NCBI GenBank assembly: GCA_951804985.1 | Contig: OX638130.1 | Span: 37,534,894 to 37,598,893, forward strand | Length of the DNA: 64,000 bases | From: Dryomyza anilis | Lineage: Eukaryota; Arthropoda; Insecta; Diptera; Dryomyzidae | Direction of reading: 5' to 3' | In this document: positions 44,893 through 56,039 of the stretch, in pieces | How positions within the stretch are numbered: position 1 is the first letter of the stretch | How the letters are laid out: every line of letters starts with the position of its first letter | Made by a program: the position numbers and the translations under genes | Notes under the pieces: generated by a model | Database searches by the model: none | Told to the model about the DNA's origin: nothing | The model's input: only the letters and a program-made list of their open reading frames with translations

Positions 44893-45838
44893 TTATAGCT
44901 TCGTTCTATCAATGTCTAGCATTGAGTCATATTCACTGTATACAATACAAGTTATAGCTTCGTCCAATGGTTTGGAAAATCTTTCTTCAATTCGAATGAA
45001 TGACATGAATCCATTATCAAACAAGTCTTTCGTTATATGGTTTCCTTTATCAAAATATTTAATACCATTTCCCTTGAATAGCAAATTGTACCCTCTTGAG
45101 CTTATTCCATTGGTATCATTTTGATAATCAAATTCTAATGGTTGAGAAGGTACTTGTACGCCATTTATCGATAAATTAAATCTTTGTAAATTAAAATGTT
45201 TAAATTCAAATGGATTGAGTTTTCTATCTCCTGTATATGCTTTATTTAGCACCATGCAAAATGACTAATAGTTTGGTAACTGGCCAATCACCACATTATC
45301 AATTTATAATGAATGATTACCTGGATAAAGTGTGAATGACTTTACTTCTACTCTGCTATAGGGATATATAGCGTTTTTGTTTTGTAATACTTTACGATGA
45401 GCAAGATGTATTCCTGGATTAATTGTAACATGATTCATAAATAATTGTGCCTCCAAAATTTTTAGTGATGATGATTGATTCGCCAGTTGTTTCCATTACA
45501 TAAAATGCTGATTTCTCTAAATTGAATGTAATTCTCAGATCAACATTGTTTAGCAATAACTTGGTTTGATTGAAAATATCTCCATGGTCTTTTCCATATA
45601 GTTCAACTTTATTACTTTTTTGGAAAATAAGTTTCCGTGTGTCTAATGCAGTATTACTGGCCGACTCAGCAGCAGTATCTGGATACCAACCTGATGTTGT
45701 TAAATGTGTTTTGCTGGCATCCGTTCCATAGTTTAATAGAGTTTGTATATATGAACGATAATGATAATTATTATCGCTCACATTATTTTGAATTGGAAGA
45801 GGTTCGAATAAATCAAGCTCACTTTTCATGCACTCCAT
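44893..45838 (-). pseudogene. Polinton major capsid protein (double jelly-roll type)
   Basis: The ATG at 45838 starts MECMKSELDLFEPLPIQ, followed by YHYRSYIQTLLNYGTDASKT, RKLIFQKSNKVELYGKDHGD and IFNQTKLLLNNVDLRITF, then after a frameshift near 45420 INPGIHLAHRKVL, YPYSRVEVKSFT and GDRKLNPFEFKHFNL, PLDEAITCIVYSEYDSMLDI. These are signatures of the Polinton capsid family (often labelled F54H12.2-like). Relative to the family a block of roughly 90-100 residues is missing in frame after PLPIQ, removing part of the first jelly roll. Stops occur near 45304 and 45270, and the last 59 bp are tandemly duplicated (about 44845-44963). Confidence 0.85.
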
Positions 45839-46129
45839 TTGTCGGTTTTATTTATCGTTTTTTTTTATGAGAAAATATCCTAGGATGAGTTTTCTTTTGT
45901 TTTACGTATATATTTACGTATTTTTTTGAAACGTTTGTTGTTTTCCTAGAATGACGTGTTCGTTTAGGGTTCTTCCGTTTTATATTGCCTTGTTGTATTA
46001 ATATCGAGTTCCAATATGACTTATTCCGGATCCCGATTGATTAAGATAGTACTGCGCGTAAAGTCCATGCTTGTTGTTTTAAATATGAGTTAATTATTAC
46101 AGTTCATCCTCATTTATAGTCTTTTATTC

Positions 46130-46650
46130 CTTTTTCGAAAGTGAACAGTTAAATATATTGGTATACTGCTTGGTTTAAAATACACTTTATGTCCTTTTAA
46201 ATCACTTATTAAAACAGAGATATCTTTAATAGTCAATATTTCAAGAGATAATATTCTACAAATGGAAATCATATTAGTTGTCTAAGTCCATTGTATGCTA
46301 GTATTTTTATGCATCTTAAATTAGTGTCACCAACACACCTTGGTTTAATTATATTAGTGTACACTAATAAAACGTCTGGTACTAAAACCTCTGGTATTAT
46401 CTATATATCTATGATTTACAAATATTTCAGGAAGTCCAACTTCCCAACCCTCAGTTATTTGCGTAGGAATATTTATTATGTTGGTAAATGCAGATTGTAC
46501 ATTTTTAGTGTATACATTCATAGAGTTATTACTCAAAAGAGATACAACAAACTCGCTTAAGTTGTTCATTACAGCGTTTATAGACGTATAATAATGCAAT
46601 TTACTCAATGTTGTATTTTATATTCTATAATGATATTCAGTCAACATCAT
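46130..46650 (-). pseudogene. Polinton virion-type protein with GWEVGL motif
   Basis: From an ATG at 46650 (one TAA near 46618) the frame gives LLSNNSMNVYTKNVQSAF, then TEGWEVGLPEIFVNH, a start pattern (SxxSxxxYxxNxxxxF, then GxWEVxLxEI) I associate with a conserved structural protein of Polintons, possibly a vertex or minor capsid protein. The first frame stops at 46354, but the C-terminal part continues in another frame (FKPSSIPIYLTVHFRKRNK, about 46190-46130). The exact role is inference. Confidence 0.6.
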
Positions 46651-46747
46651 TTTCTCCATATTGAATCGATTTGATAGAACTTTTAATTTTATATGGTTGA
46701 CTGAAAACTCGATATTTTTTCTTTAATGTCGCTCTACTTAGTTTCAT
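46637..46747 (-). CDS. Small basic Polinton ORF (36 aa)
   Basis: A 36-codon frame from an ATG at 46747 to a TGA at 46637 encodes MKLSRATLKKKYRVFSQPYK followed by an acidic end. It overlaps the upstream gene stop by four bases (ATGA) and the next gene start by 14 bases, which argues that it is a real member of the overlapping gene cluster rather than chance. Basic and tiny; possibly a virion core peptide. No family recognised. Confidence 0.45.
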   Translation of the reverse strand: MKLSRATLKKKYRVFSQPYKIKSSIKSIQYGENDVD

Positions 46748-47059
46748 AGATAGCTCCCTTTTTTTCTGGGATTGTCGATAGTACTATTTAAATTTGGTGT
46801 CATATCTATCAATTTTCTTTTTACTTGCTTAGGAGTCTATGTAGTCGCAACAGTAGTTTTGTTTATTTTATATTTTGTAGCTATTGCTGAGATTTGACTT
46901 GTTTTAGGATTAACCGTTTTACTTGAAGATATATTTTCTTCATTATCAAAAGTTTTTTGATCGTCTATTTAAAAATATTGATGCTGAAGAGTCATTTAAG
47001 ATCATATTATATGTATTTGGATGTATTAGTAATACTTTATTTAATTTTAGTTTAGACAT
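46747..47059 (-). pseudogene. Small Polinton gene, frameshifted
   Basis: An ATG at 47059 starts MSKLKLNKVLLIHPNTYNMI and breaks near 46967; sequence continues in another frame with NISSSKTVNPKTSQISAIAT and KRKLIDMTPNLNST to a stop at about 46744, with one extra TAG near 46840. The start overlaps the stop of the upstream gene by eight bases (ATGTCTAA). Low-complexity Ser/Thr/Lys composition; function unknown. Confidence 0.5.
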
Positions 47060-47398
47060 TTTCAATTAATTTTCCAATTATTCCGAATAGAAACGAAGAT
47101 ATAAGAACTGGTAAGAATCTTCCTTTCTGAATAAGAACTTTTCGTTTCGAGCTCAGTGATCGCTTTGAGCATGCCAGACATCTAAACTCTTTTCTATACT
47201 TTTCTAAATACTGTTTATCCTTAGTTTTCAACTTATTATTTCCTCTAAGAGTATTATTAGAAATGTCCGAAATTGCATTAATAAGATCAGGAGTTGCGTT
47301 TTTTAATATAGCTTTCCTTAATTTGGTATCAGCATTTTTGATCGTGTACAAAATATGCTTGTTTTCCTTCAATCGCTTTAGATTCTTTTTGTAAACCA
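47052..47398 (-). pseudogene. Polinton small protein with hydrophobic C-terminus; start codon displaced by a SINE
   Basis: About 110 residues: a Lys/Leu-rich helix (KKNLKRLKENKHIL), LRKAILKNATPDLINAISDI, a Cys-containing RCLACSKRSLSSKRKV and an end VLIQKGRFLPVLISSFLFGI, a plan I recall from Polinton minor virion proteins that precede the capsid gene. The SINE at 47399 splits it from its ATG: the word ATGGTTTA remains on the ATPase side, and on this side the duplicated target begins with CTGGTTTAC, so no ATG is left. The body is still open. Confidence 0.65.
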
Positions 47399-47710
47399 GC
47401 AGTAGCCGCGGTAGCTCAGTGGTTAGTGCGTTGGACTGCGAGCCGAAAGGTCTCTGGTTCAAGTCTGGACTGGGTCTAACAACATCTTTTCATAGAAACA
47501 TTTTTCTATACCGCGCTACCTCTCGTCAGTAAATGGCAAACCTACGAGAGTAAAACCATTGCCTATGAAAAAGCTCTCACCCGCCGTTCGGATTCGGCAA
47601 TAAACTGTAGGTCCCACCACTTTGAGTACAAATATAACACGCACAGCTCAAAATGGTGAGAGAACTCGGCCGAAGTTCTATATAGGACTGTAGCGCCAAA
47701 CTATTATTTA
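47399..47710 (+). mobile_element. tRNA-derived SINE, copy 2, with 7-bp target duplication
   Basis: The same family as 32715-33018, with A box GTAGCTCAGTGGTTAG (47411) and B box GGTTCAAGTCT (47456). A perfect 7-bp duplication TAAACCA lies at 47392-47398 and 47711-47717. The element landed exactly where the ATPase gene and the following small gene overlap. Confidence 0.93.
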
Positions 47711-48319
47711 TAAACCATTTTCACTTGTATCGCAGAACTCTTTGTCAAATATATTTGTTCGATATCTTAAAAGATCATTTACGCTTTGAGTAAGATCAAT
47801 TAGTAAATAGCCATGTGGTTCATCAGTGACCTCCTTATATATCCTCATCAATTCTTTTGAATTTTCAGGACAAATTTGGCTGGCCAAGTGCTGAAATTGA
47901 AGTTTATCTCGAGGATTTTTAAATACTACAATATATTTTGTATTTAATGAAATATCTCGAGAGGATTTATGAAAAATATTTTGAGTTACAACAATTATAG
48001 ACAAATTTCGATGATGCGATCCTTTTGTGAAAAGTTCACAGATTTCTTTATTGAATGCCCCCATCATTAGATCATCCAAAATTATAAAGACTGGTTCATT
48101 TAATTCTTTGTCGAAATTGTCAGGTATTCCTTTAAAATATTCTATATTGTTAAATGATGGTTTTGCATGCTCTTCGCCATAACACAAAATAACTCTATTA
48201 ATACGCTTGCTAATCAACATATCTCTGTTTTCTAACACATTTTTCAAAAATGTTGTTTTTCCTGAACCTGATGGTCCGCTAATTAACATTGTGAATGGAT
48301 GAAAAAATTGATAAAACAT
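47708..48319 (-). CDS. Polinton A32-like packaging ATPase (ATP)
   Basis: A 203-residue open frame with Walker A SGPSGSGKTTFLK (near residue 15), Walker B VFIILDDLMMG (near 78) and a downstream sensor-like SIIVVTQNIFH, the pattern of the FtsK/HerA-type A32 ATPases that pump DNA into capsids. The ATG at 48319 is followed by FYQFFHPFTMLI, a usual family start. The stop TAA at 47708 is formed at the SINE junction; in the pre-insertion frame the protein would have run on a little and overlapped the next gene. Apart from that the gene is intact. Confidence 0.93.
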   Translation of the reverse strand: MFYQFFHPFTMLISGPSGSGKTTFLKNVLENRDMLISKRINRVILCYGEEHAKPSFNNIEYFKGIPDNFDKELNEPVFIILDDLMMGAFNKEICELFTKGSHHRNLSIIVVTQNIFHKSSRDISLNTKYIVVFKNPRDKLQFQHLASQICPENSKELMRIYKEVTDEPHGYLLIDLTQSVNDLLRYRTNIFDKEFCDTSENGL

Positions 48320-48381
48320 TTTATATGGTTGAACTATATAATACGAATGAAAGACATTTTGAATTTATTTTTTATACTCAT

Positions 48382-48681
48382 TTATTTAATTAAATTAATG
48401 TGTGTACTAAACCTAATTCTTAAATATAACTTCATAAGTTTTTCAATCTTAACACAGGTAAACTTGAAGCCTGAACATTCGCAAGTATCTGGTCCGCATG
48501 TTGTTGTTTTATTTTTAGACCAACAACAGCATACATAGTGTTAACCATTGATTGAATGCACCTGTTCCATATGCTGATATTGTTTTAAAGATTCGATATG
48601 ATCTAAAATTTCCAATTTATGATCCTCAAATAATTCATTTTAAAACTCCTTTAAAAAAATTTTAACAGTCAATAGATCCAT
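48382..48681 (-). pseudogene. Small Cys-rich Polinton ORF with two stops
   Basis: One frame of 99 codons from an ATG at 48681 has a helical first half (HKLEILDHIESLKQYQHMEQ) and a Cys-rich second half (YVCCCWSKN, CGPDTCECSGFKFTC), suggesting a small zinc-binding domain. Stops occur after KEF and after SING. It lies between the ATPase and the 163-residue gene, in their orientation. No family recognised; moderate support. Confidence 0.4.
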
Positions 48682-48765
48682 CCTGACTGTAAATTATTGT
48701 ACGTGTATCTTCGATGAAATTCAAAACTGGACTAAAATCAATCGACCTAGCATTCAGAACTCAAG

Positions 48766-48850
<85 letters not shown>
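48766..48850. repeat. (TA)n microsatellite
   Basis: About 40 perfect TA units. Non-coding spacer in the Polinton. Confidence 0.95.
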
Positions 48851-48860
<10 letters not shown>

Positions 48861-48960
48861 AAAAAAAAACTAATTTTATTTTGTATATATTTACTATATA
48901 ATAATTTCATTATATTATGTAATAATTTCACAATATAATACCAGAATTTCACAATATTCA

Positions 48961-49452
48961 TTAGAACAAAAGTAGTTTTTTTTCCAAGTGTACGAATATT
49001 TTAAAAACATTATTTAGAGCGCATTTATATCGAAAATCTGGATGTTGCTGGCAATTTGTATAGTAGTCTGGTAAATTACCTAAACTCGTATCAAAATTAA
49101 TATTAATTATATTTGAAGATACAAATCGTTCCAAGAAATCTTTATTATGTTGTCCTGCAACAAAGATAGTATTATATTTCTTAAGAGATCCCAAAATATC
49201 TGAAACGTTTAAATAATCGATGAATCCAGCGGTCCAATCCAGTTCGTTAACATGTCTTTTACAGAACATATGTCTCCGTTTCGAAGCACTATCTAGTTCA
49301 TTGTATGAATACGGAGATTTAAAAAGATAGTAGTTAGGTATTACTGAGCCTCCACTCATATACACCAACTCTTTAATGAATACTTGGTTACCATTTCCGG
49401 TTACGTATTGAAAATCAACTATGACAGACTTCTCTTTCTCAACTGCGTTCAT
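48961..49452 (-). CDS. Conserved Polinton protein of unknown function (163 aa)
   Basis: An intact 163-codon frame with an ATG at 49452. It opens with KSVIVDFQYVTGNGNQVFIK, then ELVYM, LFKSPYSYNEL, KRHVNELDWTAGFIDYLNV and NTIFVAGQHNKDFLERF, then CQQHPDFRYKCALNNV near the end. The alternation of an acidic-tipped beta strand (IVDF), KELxxM and later helices recalls an exonuclease/RNase H-like fold, and I recall a related small protein in arthropod Polintons, but its role is not established. It diverges head-to-head from the plus-strand gene at 49561, 108 bp away. Confidence 0.7.
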   Translation of the reverse strand: MNAVEKEKSVIVDFQYVTGNGNQVFIKELVYMSGGSVIPNYYLFKSPYSYNELDSASKRRHMFCKRHVNELDWTAGFIDYLNVSDILGSLKKYNTIFVAGQHNKDFLERFVSSNIININFDTSLGNLPDYYTNCQQHPDFRYKCALNNVFKIFVHLEKKLLLF

Positions 49453-49560
49453 TTTAAATTTGATGATATTTACTAACTGAACTATTTAAAAATTTTGAAC
49501 TGGTTATATAGCTAGCATTTCACCAGAAATAATTGAGTGTGCCTTGGTTTGTTTTAAAAG
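49453..49560. promoter_or_regulatory. Shared divergent promoter region of two Polinton genes
   Basis: The 108 bp between the divergent ATGs at 49452 (minus) and 49561 (plus) contains TTATATA at about 49504-49510, a TATA-like word in position for the plus-strand gene. Inferred from spacing and motif only. Confidence 0.35.
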
Positions 49561-50235
49561 ATGGATCAACAGCAGAAGAATAAAAGAATAATTCGTAATG
49601 TAAGAAAGAGACAGAAATATGAAATTATATTTGGGTTGGAAAACTATATCAGTGCTAATATAAAAATTAAGTGTGGATTTTCAACAACGCGCAACTTTAA
49701 ACCAATGATATGGGTTCAATGTAACAAGAAAAATGTCATTGGTTTAGAAAGAGATGAATGGAAACATCTTATGGCATACAAAGAATACATACAATTAAAA
49801 CTGGACTATCATAAGTTTCTTTCTCCAGACACAATATTAGATCATCCCACATTAAATAATTTGAATTGTGAATTTAAGTATCGAAAAGGTGATAGAAAGC
49901 GTAATTTTTTTTAAAACAAACATATTGCTGAAATAGATGATGATGCCTGGACGAATATAATACGTATTGGAATTTTTGTATCATCATTTCTTTGTTGGAA
50001 TTCAATATTACAACAGCAAATTTATAATTTTTACCATAATAAGTTTATTCCAAAATGTTTTGAACTAAAAAAATATGATGTACAATTAAATGAATTGACT
50101 CGAATTTATGATAAAGACATTAAAATAGAGTTAACTAGATTATGTTATGAAATTTTCAAAAAAATGCAAAAACAAATACAAAATGATGTAAAACAATATA
50201 AATTAATAACAAAATCCAAAGAGACAACTGTATAA
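49561..50235 (+). pseudogene. Conserved-looking Polinton protein, 224 codons with one in-frame stop
   Basis: An ATG at 49561 opens a basic N-terminus (KNKRIIRNVRKRQKYEIIFG), then ENYISANIKIKCGFSTTRNF, MIWVQCNKKNVIGLERDEW and a LDYHKFLSPDTIL segment. A TAA at 49912-49914 follows a run of eight T; the same frame then stays open to 50235 (DDDAWTNIIRIGIFVSSFLC, YNFYHNKFIPKCFEL, KKMQKQIQNDVKQYK). One point mutation or compensating slippage in the T-run explains the stop. Function unknown; it lies beside the 163-residue gene and points toward the integrase. Confidence 0.6.
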
Positions 50236-50264
50236 ATATAAAATAAATTCTATTTTTTAAAACA

Positions 50265-50267
<3 letters not shown>

Positions 50268-50351
<84 letters not shown>
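50268..50351. repeat. (TA)n microsatellite, left of element E1
   Basis: About 40 TA units with one TTTATA interruption. Confidence 0.9.
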
Positions 50352-51673
<1,322 letters not shown>

Positions 51674-53649
51674 TCAAGGATTGAAACCTAAACGAATAAA
51701 GGTTTCGATTTCGGTTTCGGTTACGGTTTCGGTTTTAAGTTTTTATAACGAAACGGTTTCGGTATACCGGTTCCATGATACGGTTTCGGTTTTGATTTCG
51801 GTTTTTGTATAAATTTTCTTTTTTCCATATTTTTCAAATAATTTAACATTGTTTATATGGTGTTAAGTTATGTTCAAATTATGATATTGGGGTAAAGTGG
51901 GAAACGTAATTTAAACAATGTTTTTTGTTATTTTAGTTAAAATATAGTGTTATATTAATTATTTAATTGATTACGCCAAGAAAAAAATTTAATTTAAAAT
52001 TTCGTAACCACAAACCAATGAAAAGCAATTTTTTGACATAACCTGAGATATGATCTGAATTGCAAAGAAGAATAATTTTGTACAATTTCCATCCATAAAA
52101 GCCAAAGAAATTAAATTTCAACAATTCAGTGAACTGCAATATATGTAAAATAGTGTTGATCATATGCAAGAGCAAGTCAAGAAATGGTAATCTTGTTCTT
52201 GTTCTTAAACGCTGAGTCTTGCTCTTGCATAGTTACATATGATCTTGTTCTTGCAATACCTTTCTTGCTCTTGCTTGCAAGAATCTTGCAAAATTTTACT
52301 TTTTAAATTTTAAATAAAAGATCGAAGACAAATATCTTAAACTGCATATTAATTATGAAAATGAATAGATTTTGAACACTAATTGTATTTAAGTTACTCA
52401 TTTTCCATATTTTCAATTTCTTCAACAAAAAATAAATTATTTTACTAAAAATATATACAATAAAATATAATTGTATAAATCAAGTGATGTTGACGAGACA
52501 ATTCAAAATCTTAAGGCCATAATAAAATGAACATAATATGTTCAATATATATTATACATTCATAATAAATATAAGGAATATTTCGTATAGGCATATTTAT
52601 GTTTTCGTTAGAGATTAAAAAAAAATCCGAATGCTGCACGCACCATATGTAAAGCGAAGACAAATAATATCTGGCAGGGTAACATTTTTTTTTGCGAACA
52701 CAAACTCAAACGTAAACGCTACAAATCGAACACTAACAGAAAGAAGAGAATACAACAATAACGAATTACGATTCGTATATACACACTTTCACAACGACAA
52801 CTCTTTGTTGCTATCCGGTATCATCGCAAGGCAACAAACAGACGCATGACAACATACAGACGCATAACAACGGACAGACGCCTGACAGCAGATGGTCGCA
52901 TGAAACCACACTTCATGTATGTATCTAGTACAGCTATCTAGTTGGCAACAACAACGAGTTTTTTTTTGTGGTACAAAAAATTTCCCGCCAAAAATTCTAT
53001 CAAAATCGTTGATGCTGCTTTATTGTCATGCTGCTTTATTTTCATTTCTGTTGTTTTTGCACTTTCAAAAGAATCAACGGATTTGTGAAAAAAAAATAAA
53101 AACACAAAAAGCAATATATAAGCTAAATGAGGTATACTGTGAAAATGTTCATATATTATTTTTTTTTGTTTTATAAGTTGAATGAAATAATGCACATAGA
53201 ACTTGACTTAAGTAAACTTCATGATTTTACAAAACAAAAATAATAATGTGCATAAGTGCATATGCACAATCGATGTATGAACTAGCGTAGCGAAGAAAAG
53301 CGACTTTTGAAGCACTTTTGAAGCTATTTACCGCTACAAAAGTGCTTCACCGACCTTATTTTTAAGATTCTTATATTCTTTAGCCTTGAAAAAATTTTGG
53401 GAACTCAAAATTTTATTAAATGACATTTTATTTAAGATCTTCTATTATAAAATAAAAAATGTTTTTCTGTTTCTATTTATAGGTACTTTTTTAAAAACCG
53501 TTTTAAATCGGTATAAAACCGAAACCGTTTACATCGGTTTTTGATATCGGTTTATTTCTGATTTTCGTATAAAGGTTTCGGTTACGGTTTCGGTTTTAGA
53601 AATGAAACAGTTTTAAACGGATATCGGTTTCGGTTACGGTTTCAATCCT

Positions 53650-53652
<3 letters not shown>
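51674..53652. mobile_element. TA-target inverted-repeat element E2 (2.0 kb) with GGTTTC hexamer ends
   Basis: TCAAGGATTGAAACC at 51674 and its inverse ending at 53652 form the terminal repeat, flanked by (TA)n on both sides. Just inside each end a block of GGTTTCGGTTACGGTTTCGG occurs, in the same orientation at the left (51706-51740) and right (53573-53650), so the subterminal blocks are direct rather than inverted repeats. The interior also has AAGAGCAAG/CTTGTTCTTG-like words at 52165-52290. No transposase recognised. Confidence 0.8.

Positions 53653-53709
<57 letters not shown>
53653..53709. repeat. (TA)n microsatellite, right of E2
   Basis: About 27 TA units with one TG step, adjoining the integrase gene. 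Confidence 0.9.
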
Positions 53710-53737
53710 TAAAAGCAAGCAGTAGTATTTTAAATTC

Positions 53738-54605
53738 ATAGATCTGCTAGAAAAAATGTCGTTAGAAGAAGATTTATACAAAAAGGTTTAAACGATACAT
53801 GGCAAATTGAATTGGTAGAAATTATTCCGTATCAATCCCTAAAAAATGGTTACAAATACTTACTTACTGTTATAGATATTTTTTCTAAGTTTGCATATGG
53901 CATTCCAGTTAAAACAAAAAAATCGCAAGACGTCACTTCAACAATGTCAATCATATTAAACAATTCAAAAGTTTCACCGAAAAATATTCAATCTGATCAG
54001 GGAATGAGTCAATATATGAGTCAATATAATATTAATCATTATCATACGTATACTCATATGAAAGCACTATATGTGCAAGGTTTAATAGAACACTGAAAAG
54101 TAAAATGTGGAAAATGTTTAGTATGCAAGGCAACTATAAATGGATTAATTTTGTAGAAAAATTGTTAAATGGATACAACACCACATGGCATGGAACTATA
54201 AAAATGAAACCAATTGAAATAACTAAAAGAAATGAAAAAATGTTGTTTAAAACAGTTTATAATTTTCCTAAAGTATTTCCTAAGCCTAAATTTTATATAG
54301 ACGATCACGTTAGAATAAGTAAATATAAGGGTATATTTTTTAAGGGATATGAACCAAATTGGTCTACAGAAATATTTACTATTCACATGGTCAAAATAAC
54401 AAAACCAGTGACTTATATTTTAAAAGATTATAAGGGAAATATTATTCAAGGTTCATTTTATGAATATGAACAAAGAGTTGGAGATAAAGATTCATATCTC
54501 ATTGAAAAAATATTGAAATGGAAAGGGAAAAAAGTATTTTTTAAATGGCTAGGATTTGATGACACTCATAATACCTGGATTAATAAAAATCAGTTGCTTA
54601 AATAA
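53738..54605 (+). pseudogene. Polinton integrase with C-terminal chromodomain (INT), inactive
   Basis: The N-terminal zinc-binding region is missing; the remaining frame starts near 53738 (RSARKNVVRRRFIQKGLND). The core reads TWQIELVEIIPY, with Glu where the first catalytic Asp is expected, LLTVIDIFSKFAYGIPVK, and IQSDQGMSQYMSQY, where the second Asp survives next to a 12-bp tandem duplication. The frame shifts near 54070 and resumes at ARFNRTLKSKMWK, with Ala (GCA) where the third catalytic Glu is expected. The C-terminal part is well kept and ends in a chromodomain (YLIEKILKWKGKKVFFKWLG, then DTHNTWINKNQLL), which in chromointegrases reads histone marks and guides insertion. Confidence 0.88.
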
Positions 54606-54713
54606 AAAAAGAAATGAGAATGGTATAAAAAGATCTATCATTAGAAATATTAATCATTTTGTAATTGCATATGACAACGGCTTCATATAGAATCTTACTT
54701 ACTTACTTAAATG

Positions 54714-55865
54714 TTACAACCGTGGGTCGGTTTTGGCCGCTGAGATGAAGCCGCGCCAGTCGGATCTGCTTTGCGCGCGCTGACGCCAGTTAGAAATACC
54801 AAGCGTTGCCAGGTTGTCCTCAACTTGGTCTTTCCAACGCAGATTTGGACGCCCTCTTCTACGCTGTCCACCTTCGAGTTTCGATTCAAGCACCTTCTTG
54901 GCTGGAGTGTTTTCATCCATTCGTTCGACATGACCTAGACAGCGAAGCCGCTGGATCTTGATGCGCTTGACTATGTCAATGTCGTCGATTAACTCATACA
55001 GCTCGTGGTTCATCCTGATTCGATACTCGTTAGCAAAGCAGATAGGGCCAAAGATTTTACGGAGAATCTTTCTCTCGAACGCTCCCAGTACTCTCTCATC
55101 GGTGGTGGCCAGCGTCCATGTTTCTGCACCATAAAGTAGGACGGGCATGATGAGTGACTTGTAGAGCGTTATTTTTGTCCGGCGAGAGAGGGCTCTGCTT
55201 CTCAATTGCCTACTGAGCCCAAAGTAGCACCTGTTGGCAAGAGTTATTCTCCGTTTGATCTCCAGGCTGACGTCGTTGTTGCTGTTTACGCTGGATCTCA
55301 GATAGACGAAGTCCTTCACAATGTCGAACTTGTGGGTGTCAAAATCAGCTTTTTGTCCAAGACGCACGGACTCTTTTTTGCTTGTTGACACAAGGAACTT
55401 CGTCTTGTCCTCGTTCACCGCTAGACCCATTCGACGCGACTCTTTCTCCAATCTGGAGAATGCTGCGCTGACTGCTCGTGTGCTCCTGCCAATGATATCA
55501 ATATCGTCGGCATATGCGAGCAGCATGACACTTTTGTTGAGGATAGTGCCGCTTTGACGGAGTTCGGCAGCTCGAACTATTTTCTCCATCAATAAGTTAA
55601 AAAAGTCGCACGATAGGGAGTCACCCTGTCTGAAACCTCGTTCGGTATGAAATGGCTCGGAGAGGTCTTTTCCTATTCTCACTGAGCAACGTGTGTTGCT
55701 CAGGGTCATCCTGCAAAGCCTTATAAGTTTCGCAGGTATACCGAACTCAGACATTGCGGCGTATAATCGTTCCCTTATCGGAGTGTCGAAGGCGGCTTTA
55801 TAGTCGACTAATAGGTGGTAGGTGTCGATCTGTTTTTCTAGGGTCTTTTCCTGGATTAGGCGCAA
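54714..55865 (-). CDS. RTE-like reverse transcriptase, C-terminal 383 codons intact
   Basis: The open frame covers LVDYKAAFDTPIRERLYAAM (motif A Asp), TERGFRQGDSLSCDFFNLL, LLAYADDIDIIGRSTRAV (YADD), the thumb (TKFLVSTSKKESVRLG), an AETWTL block and the C-terminal RLRCLGHVERMDENTPAKKV with RRRGRPNLRWKDQVEDNL, ending near RSDWRGFISAAKTDPRL. All RT catalytic residues are present. Upstream fingers (LKNNKAAGADGLPAELFKTG) lie in 56040-56429, separated by a frameshift near 56030. There is no RNase H. Confidence 0.9.
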   Translation of the reverse strand: MRLIQEKTLEKQIDTYHLLVDYKAAFDTPIRERLYAAMSEFGIPAKLIRLCRMTLSNTRCSVRIGKDLSEPFHTERGFRQGDSLSCDFFNLLMEKIVRAAELRQSGTILNKSVMLLAYADDIDIIGRSTRAVSAAFSRLEKESRRMGLAVNEDKTKFLVSTSKKESVRLGQKADFDTHKFDIVKDFVYLRSSVNSNNDVSLEIKRRITLANRCYFGLSRQLRSRALSRRTKITLYKSLIMPVLLYGAETWTLATTDERVLGAFERKILRKIFGPICFANEYRIRMNHELYELIDDIDIVKRIKIQRLRCLGHVERMDENTPAKKVLESKLEGGQRRRGRPNLRWKDQVEDNLATLGISNWRQRAQSRSDWRGFISAAKTDPRL

Positions 55866-56039
55866 TGTGAAAATCTGGTCTATGGTGGACTTTCCAGGTC
55901 TGAAGCCGCACTGATAAGGTCCAATCAGTCTGTTGACGATGGGCTTCAGTCTTTCACATAATACGCTCGATAGAACCTTGTATGCGATATTGAGTAGGCT
56001 GATCCCACGGTAGTTGGCGCAGATAGTGGGATCCCCTTT

